27,436 nucleotides of DNA. It comes from CAZMRW01 sp964568805 (GTDB lineage Bacteria; Pseudomonadota; Gammaproteobacteria; Methylococcales; Methylomonadaceae). Numbering within the stretch: the first letter of the stretch is position 1; each line of letters opens with the position of its first letter. The position numbers and the translations under genes were made by a program. Location: the NCBI GenBank assembly GCA_964568805.1, contig CAZMRW010000062.1, positions 1 through 27,436 of the forward strand, given 5' to 3'. This document shows positions 1 to 7,545 of this stretch, in pieces. The notes below the pieces were generated by a model. The model did no database searches and was not told the origin of the DNA. It worked only from the letters and a program-made list of their open reading frames with translations.

Positions 1-1605
1 AGTGATAGTTGCTATTTTCAAATCAAACTGATCAGCATTTAATGAGGCAGCTTCTTCAATAGTCAGGCCGCTGAGTAATAAACCGATCAGTTGTTTGCCT
101 TTTAAGGTTGCGGCGTCAAGTAAAATTCTCAGTTCATCAATTGAAAGCTCCCTATAAAAGGGGCTTGCCAGGACTTTGTGTTGCTGCTGTTCCAATGGTT
201 TCGCAGATGTTTGTTGGAAATTGATTATTTCCGAGGCCTGGGGGTACATATGGATACCGGAAAGCACAACAGATGAATGATTTTCCGGTTTTGGAGTCAA
301 GTAGTCGAAAATCCATACCGAAAAAAGAGCCAACAAAAGTGACCCGGCAATTGCAATATTGGCATCGCGGCTATAATTAGGTCTTACCGGATCACTTGCC
401 AGATAGGCTCGGTTGCTCACCGTAACTTGTGGATATTTTTCTCTGTGACTGGTTTCGATTTGGACTAATCGCTCTTTCGTTTCGCGGTAGATTTCTTCAA
501 GTCCATCCAGTTCGTTTTTTTTGGTTTCATACTCGGCAAATTTTGAGGTAAATTCTGCCGCACGTTGTTTGTGTTCATTAAGTTGTGCACGAATTGCTTG
601 TACTGTCTGTTGTGCGGCGGCATATTCCCTTTCGGCCTCAATCAGCACGATATCTTTACCGTCTCGACGCTTTTCCCCTATTTCTGATTCGAGTTTTTTG
701 ATTTGTTCCGGTATCACCTTTAAATTAGGTTGCAAGAGTAAAAAGTCGCGGGTAAATCGTTTATCCAGTTCAGCCAGTTGTTCTCGCAATTCCTGCAAAC
801 GTTTTTCAAGATTTTCCAGGCCTCTTTGCTCTTTATCAGGAACCACGGTTTGATGATTGGAAATAGCCGTTTTTATGGCGTCAAGCTTTGCTTTTGCTTT
901 AACCTCATCCTCAAGGGCTTTGTTAAGGGAATTAGTTATGCCGTTAAGCCGGGCGAGTGATATATTTTCTTCTCGGCCGGTTGATAAAATATCATTTTTC
1001 ATTCTGAAAGCCTCAAGATCAGCTCTCGCAGAATTAATTTTATCGGTCAGACCATTCAGTTCTACTTCAATAACTCGAGTCGTATTGCCTGTAACTTTAT
1101 GGACCTCTTCAGCGCGTGCATCAAAATAAACATCAATCCATGTGTTGATGAGTATAGGCAATAAGAGAGGATCAGGACCTTCTGCGCGGAGTTCAACCAG
1201 GTTGGTTTCGGCAATCGGCACAACATCCAGAAAATTTCTGATATCAGTTACTGTAAACTGAGGGAGGGTGGCGGTATTTGGGGCTGATGCTTTTAGTCGC
1301 GATAAAATCTCGGCAACAATATCGTGCCCAAGTAACGTTTGTTTTTGAATTGCAACATGCTGAATATCGGCTACGCTACTATCGCGGTCAACAGCGGTCA
1401 TTTCCGTGGTTAACAATGTCGCGCTGCATCTATAAATGGCGGGCCTGCTATAAGTGTAAGTAAGACCGATGGCAGCGCTGATCAAAAAGACCGTAACAAA
1501 AATAACGAATCTAGGAGAACGAAACCACGGACGATGACTGAAGGCCGGCGGAGAACTAACGGTGTTATGTGGGAAAAATTTGATTTGAGATGTGTTGTTT
1601 TCCAT
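1..1605 (-). CDS. Wzz/GumC-family exopolysaccharide chain-length/transport protein (3' end beyond window)
   Basis: This frame is open from an ATG at 1605 to the left window edge, at least 535 residues, so the C terminus is missing. The visible order fits a polysaccharide co-polymerase: a short cytoplasmic N terminus, a first membrane segment near residues 32-50, a long periplasmic part rich in charged coiled-coil heptads (about 180-385), and a second membrane segment near 411-433. Members control chain length and export of surface polysaccharide from the inner membrane. No tyrosine-kinase Walker motif is visible in the part present. After the second membrane segment the cytoplasmic tail (about residues 482-535) reads like the start of a tyrosine-recombinase catalytic fold, with DELR, a LLLSGLT stretch and a following EEA, but the usual catalytic Arg is a Thr. 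The family call is firm; the tail is inference. Confidence 0.85.
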   Translation of the reverse strand, partial: MENNTSQIKFFPHNTVSSPPAFSHRPWFRSPRFVIFVTVFLISAAIGLTYTYSRPAIYRCSATLLTTEMTAVDRDSSVADIQHVAIQKQTLLGHDIVAEILSRLKASAPNTATLPQFTVTDIRNFLDVVPIAETNLVELRAEGPDPLLLPILINTWIDVYFDARAEEVHKVTGNTTRVIEVELNGLTDKINSARADLEAFRMKNDILSTGREENISLARLNGITNSLNKALEDEVKAKAKLDAIKTAISNHQTVVPDKEQRGLENLEKRLQELREQLAELDKRFTRDFLLLQPNLKVIPEQIKKLESEIGEKRRDGKDIVLIEAEREYAAAQQTVQAIRAQLNEHKQRAAEFTSKFAEYETKKNELDGLEEIYRETKERLVQIETSHREKYPQVTVSNRAYLASDPVRPNYSRDANIAIAGSLLLALFSVWIFDYLTPKPENHSSVVLSGIHMYPQASEIINFQQTSAKPLEQQQHKVLASPFYRELSIDELRILLDAATLKGKQLIGLLLSGLTIEEAASLNADQFDLKIATIT

Positions 1606-1973
1606 GGTCCGCTTTCCTAGATCAGTGAAAAAATATGACATGAAAGACAAAATAGTGTTCCTCATGCCACCAACGATACGACTTGCAAAAACCGGCCAGT
1701 GCTGTATAAATGGCGCTGGTATTTTCGAGCGTAAACTGGATGGATTATACAAATATTGATGCGTAAACAAGGTTTATTTTTTTCCTTGCTTGCCTCACAT
1801 GCTTAGGGGGCTAGTATCATTGTAATTAAGCATTATAATAATAAATAGTAAAAAATGATTTTTAAATGGTCGCCCGTTGTATAAACCTTAGCCCCCCAAA
1901 GATAAACAATACAAGCAATCTAAGGGACTGCGTGAGCCTTATGCTCAACAACTTAATAATTTGGAGATACGTC
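1606..1973. other. Intergenic region between divergent wzz-like and flgO-like genes
   Basis: This AT-rich stretch separates two divergently transcribed genes and must hold both promoters. A perfect TATAAT lies at 1834-1839 on the plus strand, but no good -35 box sits 16-18 bases upstream, so I do not call it as a promoter. No coding region, RNA or clear repeat is seen. An in-frame ATG at 1866 exists but has no ribosome binding site and would put 36 residues in front of a complete lipoprotein signal peptide. Confidence 0.4.
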
Positions 1974-2663
1974 ATGTTAAAAAAGGCAATAATTTTTCTT
2001 GCTGTTTTGCTTATTGCTTCGTTGAACGGCTGCGCCTCGCTTTATTACCGTGAAGTCAAAGATGCTGATCTGGTCGAAGTTAGCTATGATGCGGTCGATA
2101 CGCTTAAGGACGATCTTAAATTAAGAATACCCCCAGGTTCTCTGCTTATTGTCAGTACATTGCTCCATGTCGATGATTTAAAAAAGACTTCGTCTTTCGG
2201 GCGTATCATGTCGGATCAAATCGCATCCGCTTTTCATAATTCAGGCTACCGGATTATCGGCATGGAACTGCCTATCGATCTGTTCGTCATGGAGGAGGGC
2301 GGCACGCTGCATCTTTCCGATGAAACAAGAAACATGATCAAGCAGTATGGCGCTGCTGCAATAGTAGGTGGAGTATACGCCCCGGGAAAAAGATCCGTCT
2401 ATGTTTCATTGCGCATGATTGATACGGTTAGTGCAAACATTATTTCCTCGACTGACCTGTCCGTTCCGATGGGTCCGGATGCAAAAACTTTAGTGGAATC
2501 CAAAGACGTCGGTTCAACCGGTGCGCGTTCTCAATCAGCAGAGACAAGTCCGAGCGATTCCGAACAAAGTGAAATGCCGGTTGATGAATCTGAAAAAAGC
2601 GAATCGCCCGTTGAGCCGGAAGTAAGCGAAAATACGCAGGATTTGAAAAATGAATTACAGTAA
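1974..2663 (+). CDS. FlgO-family outer membrane lipoprotein
   Basis: The 229-residue product starts with a classic lipoprotein signal ending in the lipobox LNGC, so Cys19 or so would be lipidated. I chose ATG 1974 because GGAGATA lies just before it. The body matches the FlgO domain: a 'D.L...L' helix, a strand reading LLIVSTLLHVDDL, then SSFGRIMSDQIASAF, a GYRIIGMEL strand and an AAAIVGGVY strand. FlgO proteins are outer-membrane-associated factors known from Vibrio motility, but FlgO-domain lipoproteins also occur away from flagellar genes, as here. The last 55 residues are a low-complexity Ser/Glu/Pro tail that the family does not usually have. It stands alone, with no operon partner. The family call is good; the role is unknown. 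Confidence 0.8.
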   Translation: MLKKAIIFLAVLLIASLNGCASLYYREVKDADLVEVSYDAVDTLKDDLKLRIPPGSLLIVSTLLHVDDLKKTSSFGRIMSDQIASAFHNSGYRIIGMELPIDLFVMEEGGTLHLSDETRNMIKQYGAAAIVGGVYAPGKRSVYVSLRMIDTVSANIISSTDLSVPMGPDAKTLVESKDVGSTGARSQSAETSPSDSEQSEMPVDESEKSESPVEPEVSENTQDLKNELQ

Positions 2664-2687
2664 ATCTGGCGCATAACCGGACCTGCC

Positions 2688-3241
2688 CGGCAACCGATGC
2701 TTTTTACTGCTCGGTTGCCGTCCTTGAATTTCTCTTACTCGAATGGCAATGATCCCATTTCCGCAAATAGTGCCGGGTGCTGATATTCTGGTTTTACCGA
2801 ATTCTTGCCAAATAGATAAACTGCCTGAAAGCTGAAGTAAGGCTTGATTTCTTTTTTTCCGTCTTGTGAAAAACAAGAAGTGGCACATTCACTTTTTTTC
2901 AGACGGTTAGAAATATTACAAGATGATTTAGATGCTGTACTTTGGTACAGTATCTTATTAGTATGATTTCCGATAGCATGGCTTTAAAGAACTTTCTGCT
3001 TGACATGACATAATAGTTAGATTAAATAGTTGAAAAGTCGTCGGCTTAAGCCGATTCTACAAATAAGAAGGAGTGCTCCCGTGTCCTCGAAAAAAACCGA
3101 TATTCCCGAAACTCAAGAAAAAATAGACCGGTCGAAAAGAAAAATAACCCAGGGGGGGTTGGCAGTCCCTGCTATTTTGACACTGGCGAATCGGCCTGCC
3201 TGGGGTGCGGATCTGTGTACTCCTTCTGGTTTTGAATCCGC
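2688..3241. repeat. Direct repeat copy 1: promoter region plus leader of paralogue 1
   Basis: This block is closely matched by 3921-4479, about 1.24 kb downstream. It opens with a perfect 10-bp inverted repeat (CGGCAACCGA at 2688-2697, TCGGTTGCCG at 2711-2720). It then carries a weaker hairpin with a T-run near 2878-2894, the palindrome at 2936-2949, a ribosome binding site, and the first roughly 51 codons of the gene at 3081. Similarity stops shortly after the codons for the CTPSGF motif. Confidence 0.85.
2936..2949. promoter_or_regulatory. Palindromic operator candidate, copy 1
   Basis: TGTAC-TTTG-GTACA is a perfect 5-bp inverted repeat followed by AGTATCTTAT, which could serve as a -10 region. 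The same 14 bases are conserved in the second repeat copy at 4170-4183, in the same position about 135 bases ahead of the start codon, while flanking bases have drifted. This suggests a shared repressor or activator site. The protein that binds is unknown. Confidence 0.4.
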
Positions 3242-3701
3242 ACAAACAGGTATAGCATCTCATTCTACTTACTCGGTGAATCCAGACTGGCTGACTCCCG
3301 ATCTGTGGAAAAGTAAAAACGCTACTACGACTCCGCCATGGCCAAGCGCTTATGGAAAACTTACGATGAATCTTACTGCGGCCACCCCCAAATTTGGGGA
3401 GGTTGATATAAATTACTGGTCAGGGTCTAGTACTAAGACTAAGTCGCAGATTGCTTCGGTTAGTCCAGCTGTTCCGTTATGGCTGTTTTCAAGTTTGGTG
3501 CCCGGATATCCGGACGTTAATTTGACTTTAAATGATGCCTTGTATCAACCGTGGGTGAAATTCATAGTGGCATCAAAATTCAATGAGACGATTGCTCCAT
3601 TACCATTTTCTGTTGATGAGGCTATTGCGGCCGGTCCAACTTCTACGTGGTGGAATAATTTTTTTGCATCTTTCTATGCTAATTGCGTAACAGTATCATG
3701 A
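3081..3701 (+). CDS. Candidate secreted substrate protein 1 of the HPr-rel-A cassette
   Basis: The 206-residue product starts at GTG 3081, 7 bases after AAGGAG. This start matches the ATG of the paralogue at 4318, so an earlier in-frame start at 3030 is rejected. The N terminus is polar and charged. Then comes KRKITQ, a hydrophobic run (about 26-36) and a WG-A cleavage-like site near residue 43, a layout like a Tat-type or pseudo-Tat leader with KR in place of RR. The mature part begins near a Cys in CTPSGF (Cys46) and ends with YANCV. These are the only two cysteines, so one disulfide between the two ends is possible. The middle is rich in Ser, Thr, Pro and Trp and resembles nothing I know. 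Its position suggests that the downstream chaperone and kinase act on it. That function is inference. Confidence 0.6.
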   Translation: MSSKKTDIPETQEKIDRSKRKITQGGLAVPAILTLANRPAWGADLCTPSGFESAQTGIASHSTYSVNPDWLTPDLWKSKNATTTPPWPSAYGKLTMNLTAATPKFGEVDINYWSGSSTKTKSQIASVSPAVPLWLFSSLVPGYPDVNLTLNDALYQPWVKFIVASKFNETIAPLPFSVDEAIAAGPTSTWWNNFFASFYANCVTVS

Positions 3702-3716
3702 ATCCATGTCTGATTT

Positions 3717-3756
3717 AAAAAACTCTCAAAATCATGGGTCGATAAGAGCGTTTTTT
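3717..3756 (+). terminator. Likely rho-independent terminator after paralogue 1
   Basis: AAAAAACTCT (3717-3726) can pair with AGAG-CG-TTTTTT (3745-3756), with a small bulge, giving an A-tract/T-tract hairpin 15 bases after the stop codon at 3701. It would separate paralogue 1 from the next copy. The stem is AT-rich with few GC pairs, so strength is uncertain. Confidence 0.4.
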
Positions 3757-3828
3757 AAATTCACCTAAAATGATTTCCGAAAATCCTTTGATTATTTATA
3801 TTAAATTAACAAGAAGAACACGGATTTA

Positions 3829-3933
3829 GAATATAGCAACCTGGACGAGGCGCTAAAGGTTTTTAATGAATTGACTCAGCAGCTATGACGCCTCATCTAC
3901 CTCTTCTCGTCGAATTGCTCCGGCAACCGATAC
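3829..3933 (+). pseudogene. Remnant: 3' end of HprK-related kinase joined to 5' end of nucleotidyltransferase gene
   Basis: This segment is a near copy of 6149-6256. Read in frame, it gives the last 19 codons of the kinase (EYSNLDEALKVFN...QQL, stop), then the ATGA-overlapped start of the nucleotidyltransferase (LPLLVELLRQP). The match breaks at CGGCAACC, where the sequence switches into repeat copy 2. It is a scar of an earlier full cassette in front of paralogue 2, from which the chaperone and most of the kinase have been deleted. Only the coding-frame match is seen directly; the history is inferred. Confidence 0.85.
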
Positions 3934-4109
3934 TTTTTTGCTGCTCGGTTGCCGTCCTTGAATTTCATTTACTCGGATGGCAATGAGCCCATTTCTGCAT
4001 AATAGTGCCGAGCGCTGATATTCCTGTTTTACCGAATTCTTGCCAAATAGATAATGAGCCTGAAAGCTGAAGTCAGGCTTTATTTCTTTAATTGTCGTCT
4101 TGTGAAAAC

Positions 4110-4133
4110 AAAAAGTGGCGCATTCACTTTTTT
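4110..4133. terminator. Bidirectional terminator-like hairpin in repeat copy 2
   Basis: AAAAAGTG (4110-4117) pairs perfectly with CACTTTTT (4125-4132) around a 7-base loop, giving an A-tract and a T-tract on either side. The copy 1 counterpart near 2878-2894 keeps only a 5-bp stem (AAGTG/CACTT) before its T-run. It could stop transcripts entering from upstream before the operator and promoter. The stem has only two GC pairs. Confidence 0.3.
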
Positions 4134-4169
4134 CAGACGGTTAAGAATATTACAAGATAATTCTGTTAT

Positions 4170-4183
4170 TGTACTTTGGTACA
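4170..4183. promoter_or_regulatory. Palindromic operator candidate, copy 2
   Basis: This is identical to the 14-base palindrome at 2936-2949 and is followed by the same AGTATCTTAT. It lies 134 bases before the ATG at 4318. Since paralogue 2 reads directly into the chaperone and kinase genes, a factor bound here would control the whole cassette. Confidence 0.4.
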
Positions 4184-4317
4184 GTATCTTATTTGTATGA
4201 TTTCTGTTAATTTGGTTTTATGGAACTTTCTGCTAGACATGATAATCAATGTTAGGCCGAATAGCTGAAAAGTCGTCGGTTTTAAGCCGGTTCTAAACTT
4301 AAGTAAGGAGTGGTCTC

Positions 4318-4995
4318 ATGTCCTCGAAAAAAACCGATATTCCCGAAACTCAAGAAAAAATCGATCGCTCAAAAAGAAAAATAACCCAGAGGGGATTGGC
4401 GGTACCTGCTATTTTGACGTTAGCGAGTCGGTCGGCGTGGGGGACGAATATGTGTACGCCATCCGGATTCGACTCCATTAATACCGCCGGAGCGCTGGTT
4501 TCAAATGCGGGTATGCCAATAGCAAATGACAATTGGCTTCCTCCGTCAGGATGGCTTACCGTAACACCAGAAAGCGTCAGTAAGAATGAGTGTAATTTTG
4601 CCCTTGGTGAAGATCGATGCACTAACTCTGTAAGATCAATAAGCGGCAATACGATTGCGTGTGGCGTAGCTTACGTTCACTATGTTGGGCCAACTTCAAA
4701 TAAAAAAGATTATCAAGAAGTTGAAGGTTTTGACCTATGGCCCGGCGGATCTAATAAGACTTATGAATTCGTCACTACTGACATTTGTTGTTCGGGTCTA
4801 ATCATATTTGTGAATCAATTGCTGGGGTTTGGAAGCACGACTCAAACAATTTATGATACACTGGCGTTGGAAAACTTAACAGCCTATCAGTTGGCTAATA
4901 GGCTAAATAACTGTGTGTCCCCTTTACCCGAAGCCATCCTGAATTCAACTAGCCTGTCGGATATTCAGAAATTCTATGCTTCTTGTGTCGGTTAA
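4318..4995 (+). CDS. Candidate secreted substrate protein 2 of the HPr-rel-A cassette
   Basis: The 225-residue product starts at ATG 4318 after AAGGAG. The first 51 residues are almost the same as in paralogue 1, including KRKITQ, the hydrophobic run and CTPSGF with Cys46. After that the body is different and holds eight cysteines in all, against two in paralogue 1, with one CC pair. The end is again PLP...FYASCV, so the C-terminal Cys is conserved. Only 29 bases separate it from the PqqD-like gene, so it is probably the first gene of that operon. A conserved leader with a variable body is what one expects of a protein recognised by a leader-binding chaperone and then exported. No known enzyme motif is visible. 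Confidence 0.6.
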   Translation: MSSKKTDIPETQEKIDRSKRKITQRGLAVPAILTLASRSAWGTNMCTPSGFDSINTAGALVSNAGMPIANDNWLPPSGWLTVTPESVSKNECNFALGEDRCTNSVRSISGNTIACGVAYVHYVGPTSNKKDYQEVEGFDLWPGGSNKTYEFVTTDICCSGLIIFVNQLLGFGSTTQTIYDTLALENLTAYQLANRLNNCVSPLPEAILNSTSLSDIQKFYASCVG

Positions 4996-5024
4996 ACATA
5001 ACTTTCTAATGTTAAAAATTTTCT

Positions 5025-5291
5025 ATGCAATACCGAAACGATCTGCCTGTTTTTGTCGCTCGCTGGGGAGATGAAACACTTGTTTACAATAAAGCCTCGG
5101 GCGATACGCACTGCTTTTCGGGCGTTCCGGAGAAACTAATTCTTGCCTGTTTAAGCGGGCAGGTGTGTGGCGTGGAAGATTTACAACGCTATGTGCCGGA
5201 TAGTGAACCGGCATTTGATGAAGATAAAAATTATATTCAAAATTTTCTACAACAATTACTTAAACTAGATTTAATCGTACCCCTGTCTTAG
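5025..5291 (+). CDS. HPr-rel-A system PqqD-family peptide chaperone
   Basis: The 88-residue product has the length and build of PqqD-like leader-binding proteins: an N-terminal beta part (FVARWGDETLVYNKASGDTH), then a helical part ending in a hydrophobic FLQQLLKLDLIVPL helix. PqqD-type domains bind leader peptides of modified or exported peptides and hand them to a partner enzyme. This type, found next to HprK-related kinase A, was named for that pairing, and its true substrate is not known. The likely substrate here is the product of the gene 29 bases upstream. The stop codon overlaps the GTG of the kinase by one base, so the two are translationally coupled. The start has no clear ribosome binding site. 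Confidence 0.8.
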   Translation: MQYRNDLPVFVARWGDETLVYNKASGDTHCFSGVPEKLILACLSGQVCGVEDLQRYVPDSEPAFDEDKNYIQNFLQQLLKLDLIVPLS

Positions 5292-6208
5292 TGATAATTG
5301 CAAATATCGAGTTTTCGGATATTTCAAATTGCCTGTCGAATGAAGGTTTGTCCCTTCAGACCGGGCCGTTTAGATTTTTAATTAAGAGCTGCATTCCTTC
5401 GATTGCAAAAAACGTATCCCATCTATATTCGGATTTTGGAGGCAATCTGCCCGGTTACAAGCGTTTTAACGATTTTCATGTCGGCGTTGAAACGCCCAAT
5501 CTATTAAGAAAGCTAGTTCATAGGCAATCACAGTTTTTTTTTGACGGCAGTTCAATTGTGCATCCTTTTCCGCTACAGCACGCAACGGCGATGCTGGAAT
5601 GGGGTATGAATTGGTGTATTTCCGCTCATATCAACACCTATTTGATCATTCATGCAGCCGTCATCGAAAAACAGGGGGTTGCCGCGGTTTTGCCGGCTCC
5701 TCCCGGGTCGGGGAAAAGTACGTTATGCGCATCCTTAATGCTGGAAGGTTGGCGCTTGTTGTCCGACGAACTGACGTTGATACGCCTCGACAATGTAAAT
5801 GCAGTTCCAATTCCCCGGCCAGTCAGTTTGAAAAACCAATCCATCGAGATCATTCAAAATCGCTATCCACAAGCGGTATTCGGTGTAGTCTCATCAGACA
5901 CTATTAAAGGTACGGTTAGCCACCTTAAGCCCACCGTGGACAGCGTACGCAACCAAACGATGGAATGCCCGATTGCATGGGTGATCTTTCCCAAATACTC
6001 CGAAAAAGCCGAGACTTCCTTAACGCCGCAATCGAAAGCACAAGCTTTTCTTGAAGTGGCCGATAATTCTTTTAACTACAGTAAATTGGGTGAGACCGGT
6101 TTCAATGTGCTGAAACAGGTGATCGACCTTGCGGATTGTTACCGTTTTGAATACAGCAACCTGGACGAGGCGCTAAAGGTTTTTAACGGATTGGCTCAGC
6201 AGCTATGA
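5291..6208 (+). CDS. HprK-related kinase A
   Basis: The 305-residue product starts at a GTG that overlaps the previous stop codon. It carries a P-loop APPGSGKSTL near residues 136-145, flanked by a strand reading LIIHAAVIEK as in the HPr kinase/phosphorylase fold. A following LLSDELTLIR segment supplies the acidic residues expected after the P-loop. True HprK phosphorylates a Ser on HPr. The 'A' relatives occur in small clusters with a PqqD-like protein, without HPr nearby, and their target is unknown. The N-terminal 110 residues are less conserved. The end overlaps the nucleotidyltransferase gene by four bases (ATGA). Its last 19 codons are duplicated as a remnant at 3829. Confidence 0.82.
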   Translation: MIIANIEFSDISNCLSNEGLSLQTGPFRFLIKSCIPSIAKNVSHLYSDFGGNLPGYKRFNDFHVGVETPNLLRKLVHRQSQFFFDGSSIVHPFPLQHATAMLEWGMNWCISAHINTYLIIHAAVIEKQGVAAVLPAPPGSGKSTLCASLMLEGWRLLSDELTLIRLDNVNAVPIPRPVSLKNQSIEIIQNRYPQAVFGVVSSDTIKGTVSHLKPTVDSVRNQTMECPIAWVIFPKYSEKAETSLTPQSKAQAFLEVADNSFNYSKLGETGFNVLKQVIDLADCYRFEYSNLDEALKVFNGLAQQL

Positions 6209-7296
6209 TGTCTCGTCTGCCTCTTCTCGTCGAATTGCTCCGGCAACCAGCGATACTATCTGAACTGACCGAAAATGACTGGGACATCATCGTTCAGCAA
6301 GCGAGAAGATCGCGGCTGTTGGCGCGGCTATACTGGCGGGTGAGACAGCAAGATGGTTGCGTTTCAATTCCTGACACGGTGATGCGGCATTTGGAGTCGG
6401 GATGGGTCGAATCAACCAAGCAGTACAGGGATCTGCTCTGGGAAATTAGAAAATTGCAAGCCGCTTTTCGCGAGTTGGGTATCCCTTTGCTTCTGTTAAA
6501 AGGCAGCGGCTATGCTATCTCAGGCGTGCTGGCATCACAAGGGCGTATTTTTTCAGATATCGATATCCTGGTGCCAAAAAAAGATATTGAAACAGTCGAA
6601 AAGGCGTTGATGTTTCACGGCTGGTTTGCCACCGAAAAAGACGCCTACAATCAAAAGTATTACCGACAATGGATGCACGAAATCCCTCCGCTACGCCATG
6701 TCAAACGAGGGAGTGTGGTGGATTTGCATCATAACATCTTGCCGCTGACCGCCAAGGCCAGTCCCGATGCCGGTAAATTGCTTGCCGATGCCCATTACGT
6801 AAAAGACTACCCTGGAGTAAAAGTACTTAGCCGCTACGATATGGTCATACACAGTGCTACCCATCTTTTTTACGACGGGGAATTGGAGCACGGCTTACGA
6901 GATATTTCCGATCTCGATCTTCTGTTCCGTGAATTCTCGACGCAAGACGGTTTTTGGTGCCGTTTGATTTCCAGGTCTGACGAACTTAAACTGCAACGGC
7001 CGGTTTTTTATGGGTTACGTTATGCAAATCGGTTGATGAATACTCCGGTTCCCGAGGACGTGTTACGGGCCTTCGAAATAACCGGTTTGAAGGGAAAATG
7101 GTTAACAAAGTTGATGGACGCGCTTTTTCTGCGGGCACTGCTGCCGGATCATCAGAGCTGCGCCGATCGCTGGACCGGGATGGCGCGATGGTTATTATAT
7201 GTTCGGTCCCATTGGCTCAGAATGAAGTGGTATTTGTTGTTGCCCCATTTGTTACGGAAAAGTTATCGGCGCATGTTGGGAAAGGATGCGCATTAA
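6205..7296 (+). CDS. Nucleotidyltransferase-family protein (NTP_transf_5 type)
   Basis: The 363-residue product has the marks of the PF14907 nucleotidyltransferase group: LLLLKG near residues 97-102, then FSDIDILV with Asp118 and Asp120 as likely metal ligands, a long helical linker, and LHHN and HLFYDGELEHGLRDISDLDLL segments. Such proteins are often found beside PqqD-like and HprK-related genes and beside capsule or lasso-peptide genes. The reaction catalysed is not established. ATG 6205 overlaps the kinase stop; a second ATG at 6208 is equally possible. The C-terminal 60 residues are basic and rich in Trp and Leu, which could give loose membrane contact. Together with the two preceding genes it forms one tight operon. 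Confidence 0.78.
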   Translation: MMSRLPLLVELLRQPAILSELTENDWDIIVQQARRSRLLARLYWRVRQQDGCVSIPDTVMRHLESGWVESTKQYRDLLWEIRKLQAAFRELGIPLLLLKGSGYAISGVLASQGRIFSDIDILVPKKDIETVEKALMFHGWFATEKDAYNQKYYRQWMHEIPPLRHVKRGSVVDLHHNILPLTAKASPDAGKLLADAHYVKDYPGVKVLSRYDMVIHSATHLFYDGELEHGLRDISDLDLLFREFSTQDGFWCRLISRSDELKLQRPVFYGLRYANRLMNTPVPEDVLRAFEITGLKGKWLTKLMDALFLRALLPDHQSCADRWTGMARWLLYVRSHWLRMKWYLLLPHLLRKSYRRMLGKDAH

Positions 7297-7361
7297 ATTT
7301 AATAGCTACCTGTTAAAAATTCGCAGATTAGTAAAACTTCCCCTATAAACACCTTAATTTG

Positions 7362-7545
7362 GCTTCTTCGCCGAGAGGCACAACGCTGTTCTTTGCCAAT
7401 TATTGGGAATATGTGTCACGCTACCCACAGGAGCGAGTCGGTGACCAATATTGCTTAAGACCGGTATATTCATTGTTAATGCAAGCCGAAAACAATGTCA
7501 TTCCTAAGCAGGTTAATATTCTCACAAGCAAGAATGCCACTGCAA
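7362..7545 (+). pseudogene. Fragment of a Fic-family gene
   Basis: Read in one frame, this segment matches residues about 62-121 of the intact Fic protein at 8160. From FFANYWEYVSRY to the NAT after NILTS, 44 of 51 residues agree. It lacks the N-terminal part and the whole catalytic domain, and it has no start codon of its own. The match ends where an IS200-type transposase remnant begins. It is the scar of a second fic copy on the host side of the ICE boundary. Confidence 0.85.

Larger units (their letters stand above)
3921..4479. repeat. Direct repeat copy 2: promoter region plus leader of paralogue 2
   Basis: This is the second copy of the 2688-3241 block. The opening inverted repeat is perfect here too (3921-3930 with 3945-3954). 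The palindrome TGTAC-TTTG-GTACA is intact at 4170-4183, and the first 51 codons of the gene match copy 1 at 45 positions if the start codons are counted as equal. Small insertions make the offset grow from 1233 to 1237 bases. Confidence 0.85.

Noticed and set aside
521..1463. Plus-strand open frames of 60-110 codons
   Set aside because: They lie opposite the wzz-like gene, have low-complexity Ser/Cys-rich translations and no ribosome binding site, and are shadows of the real minus-strand frame.
1834..1839. Perfect TATAAT ahead of the FlgO-family gene
   Set aside because: No hexamer close to TTGACA lies 16-18 bases upstream, and the region is so AT-rich that a chance match is likely.
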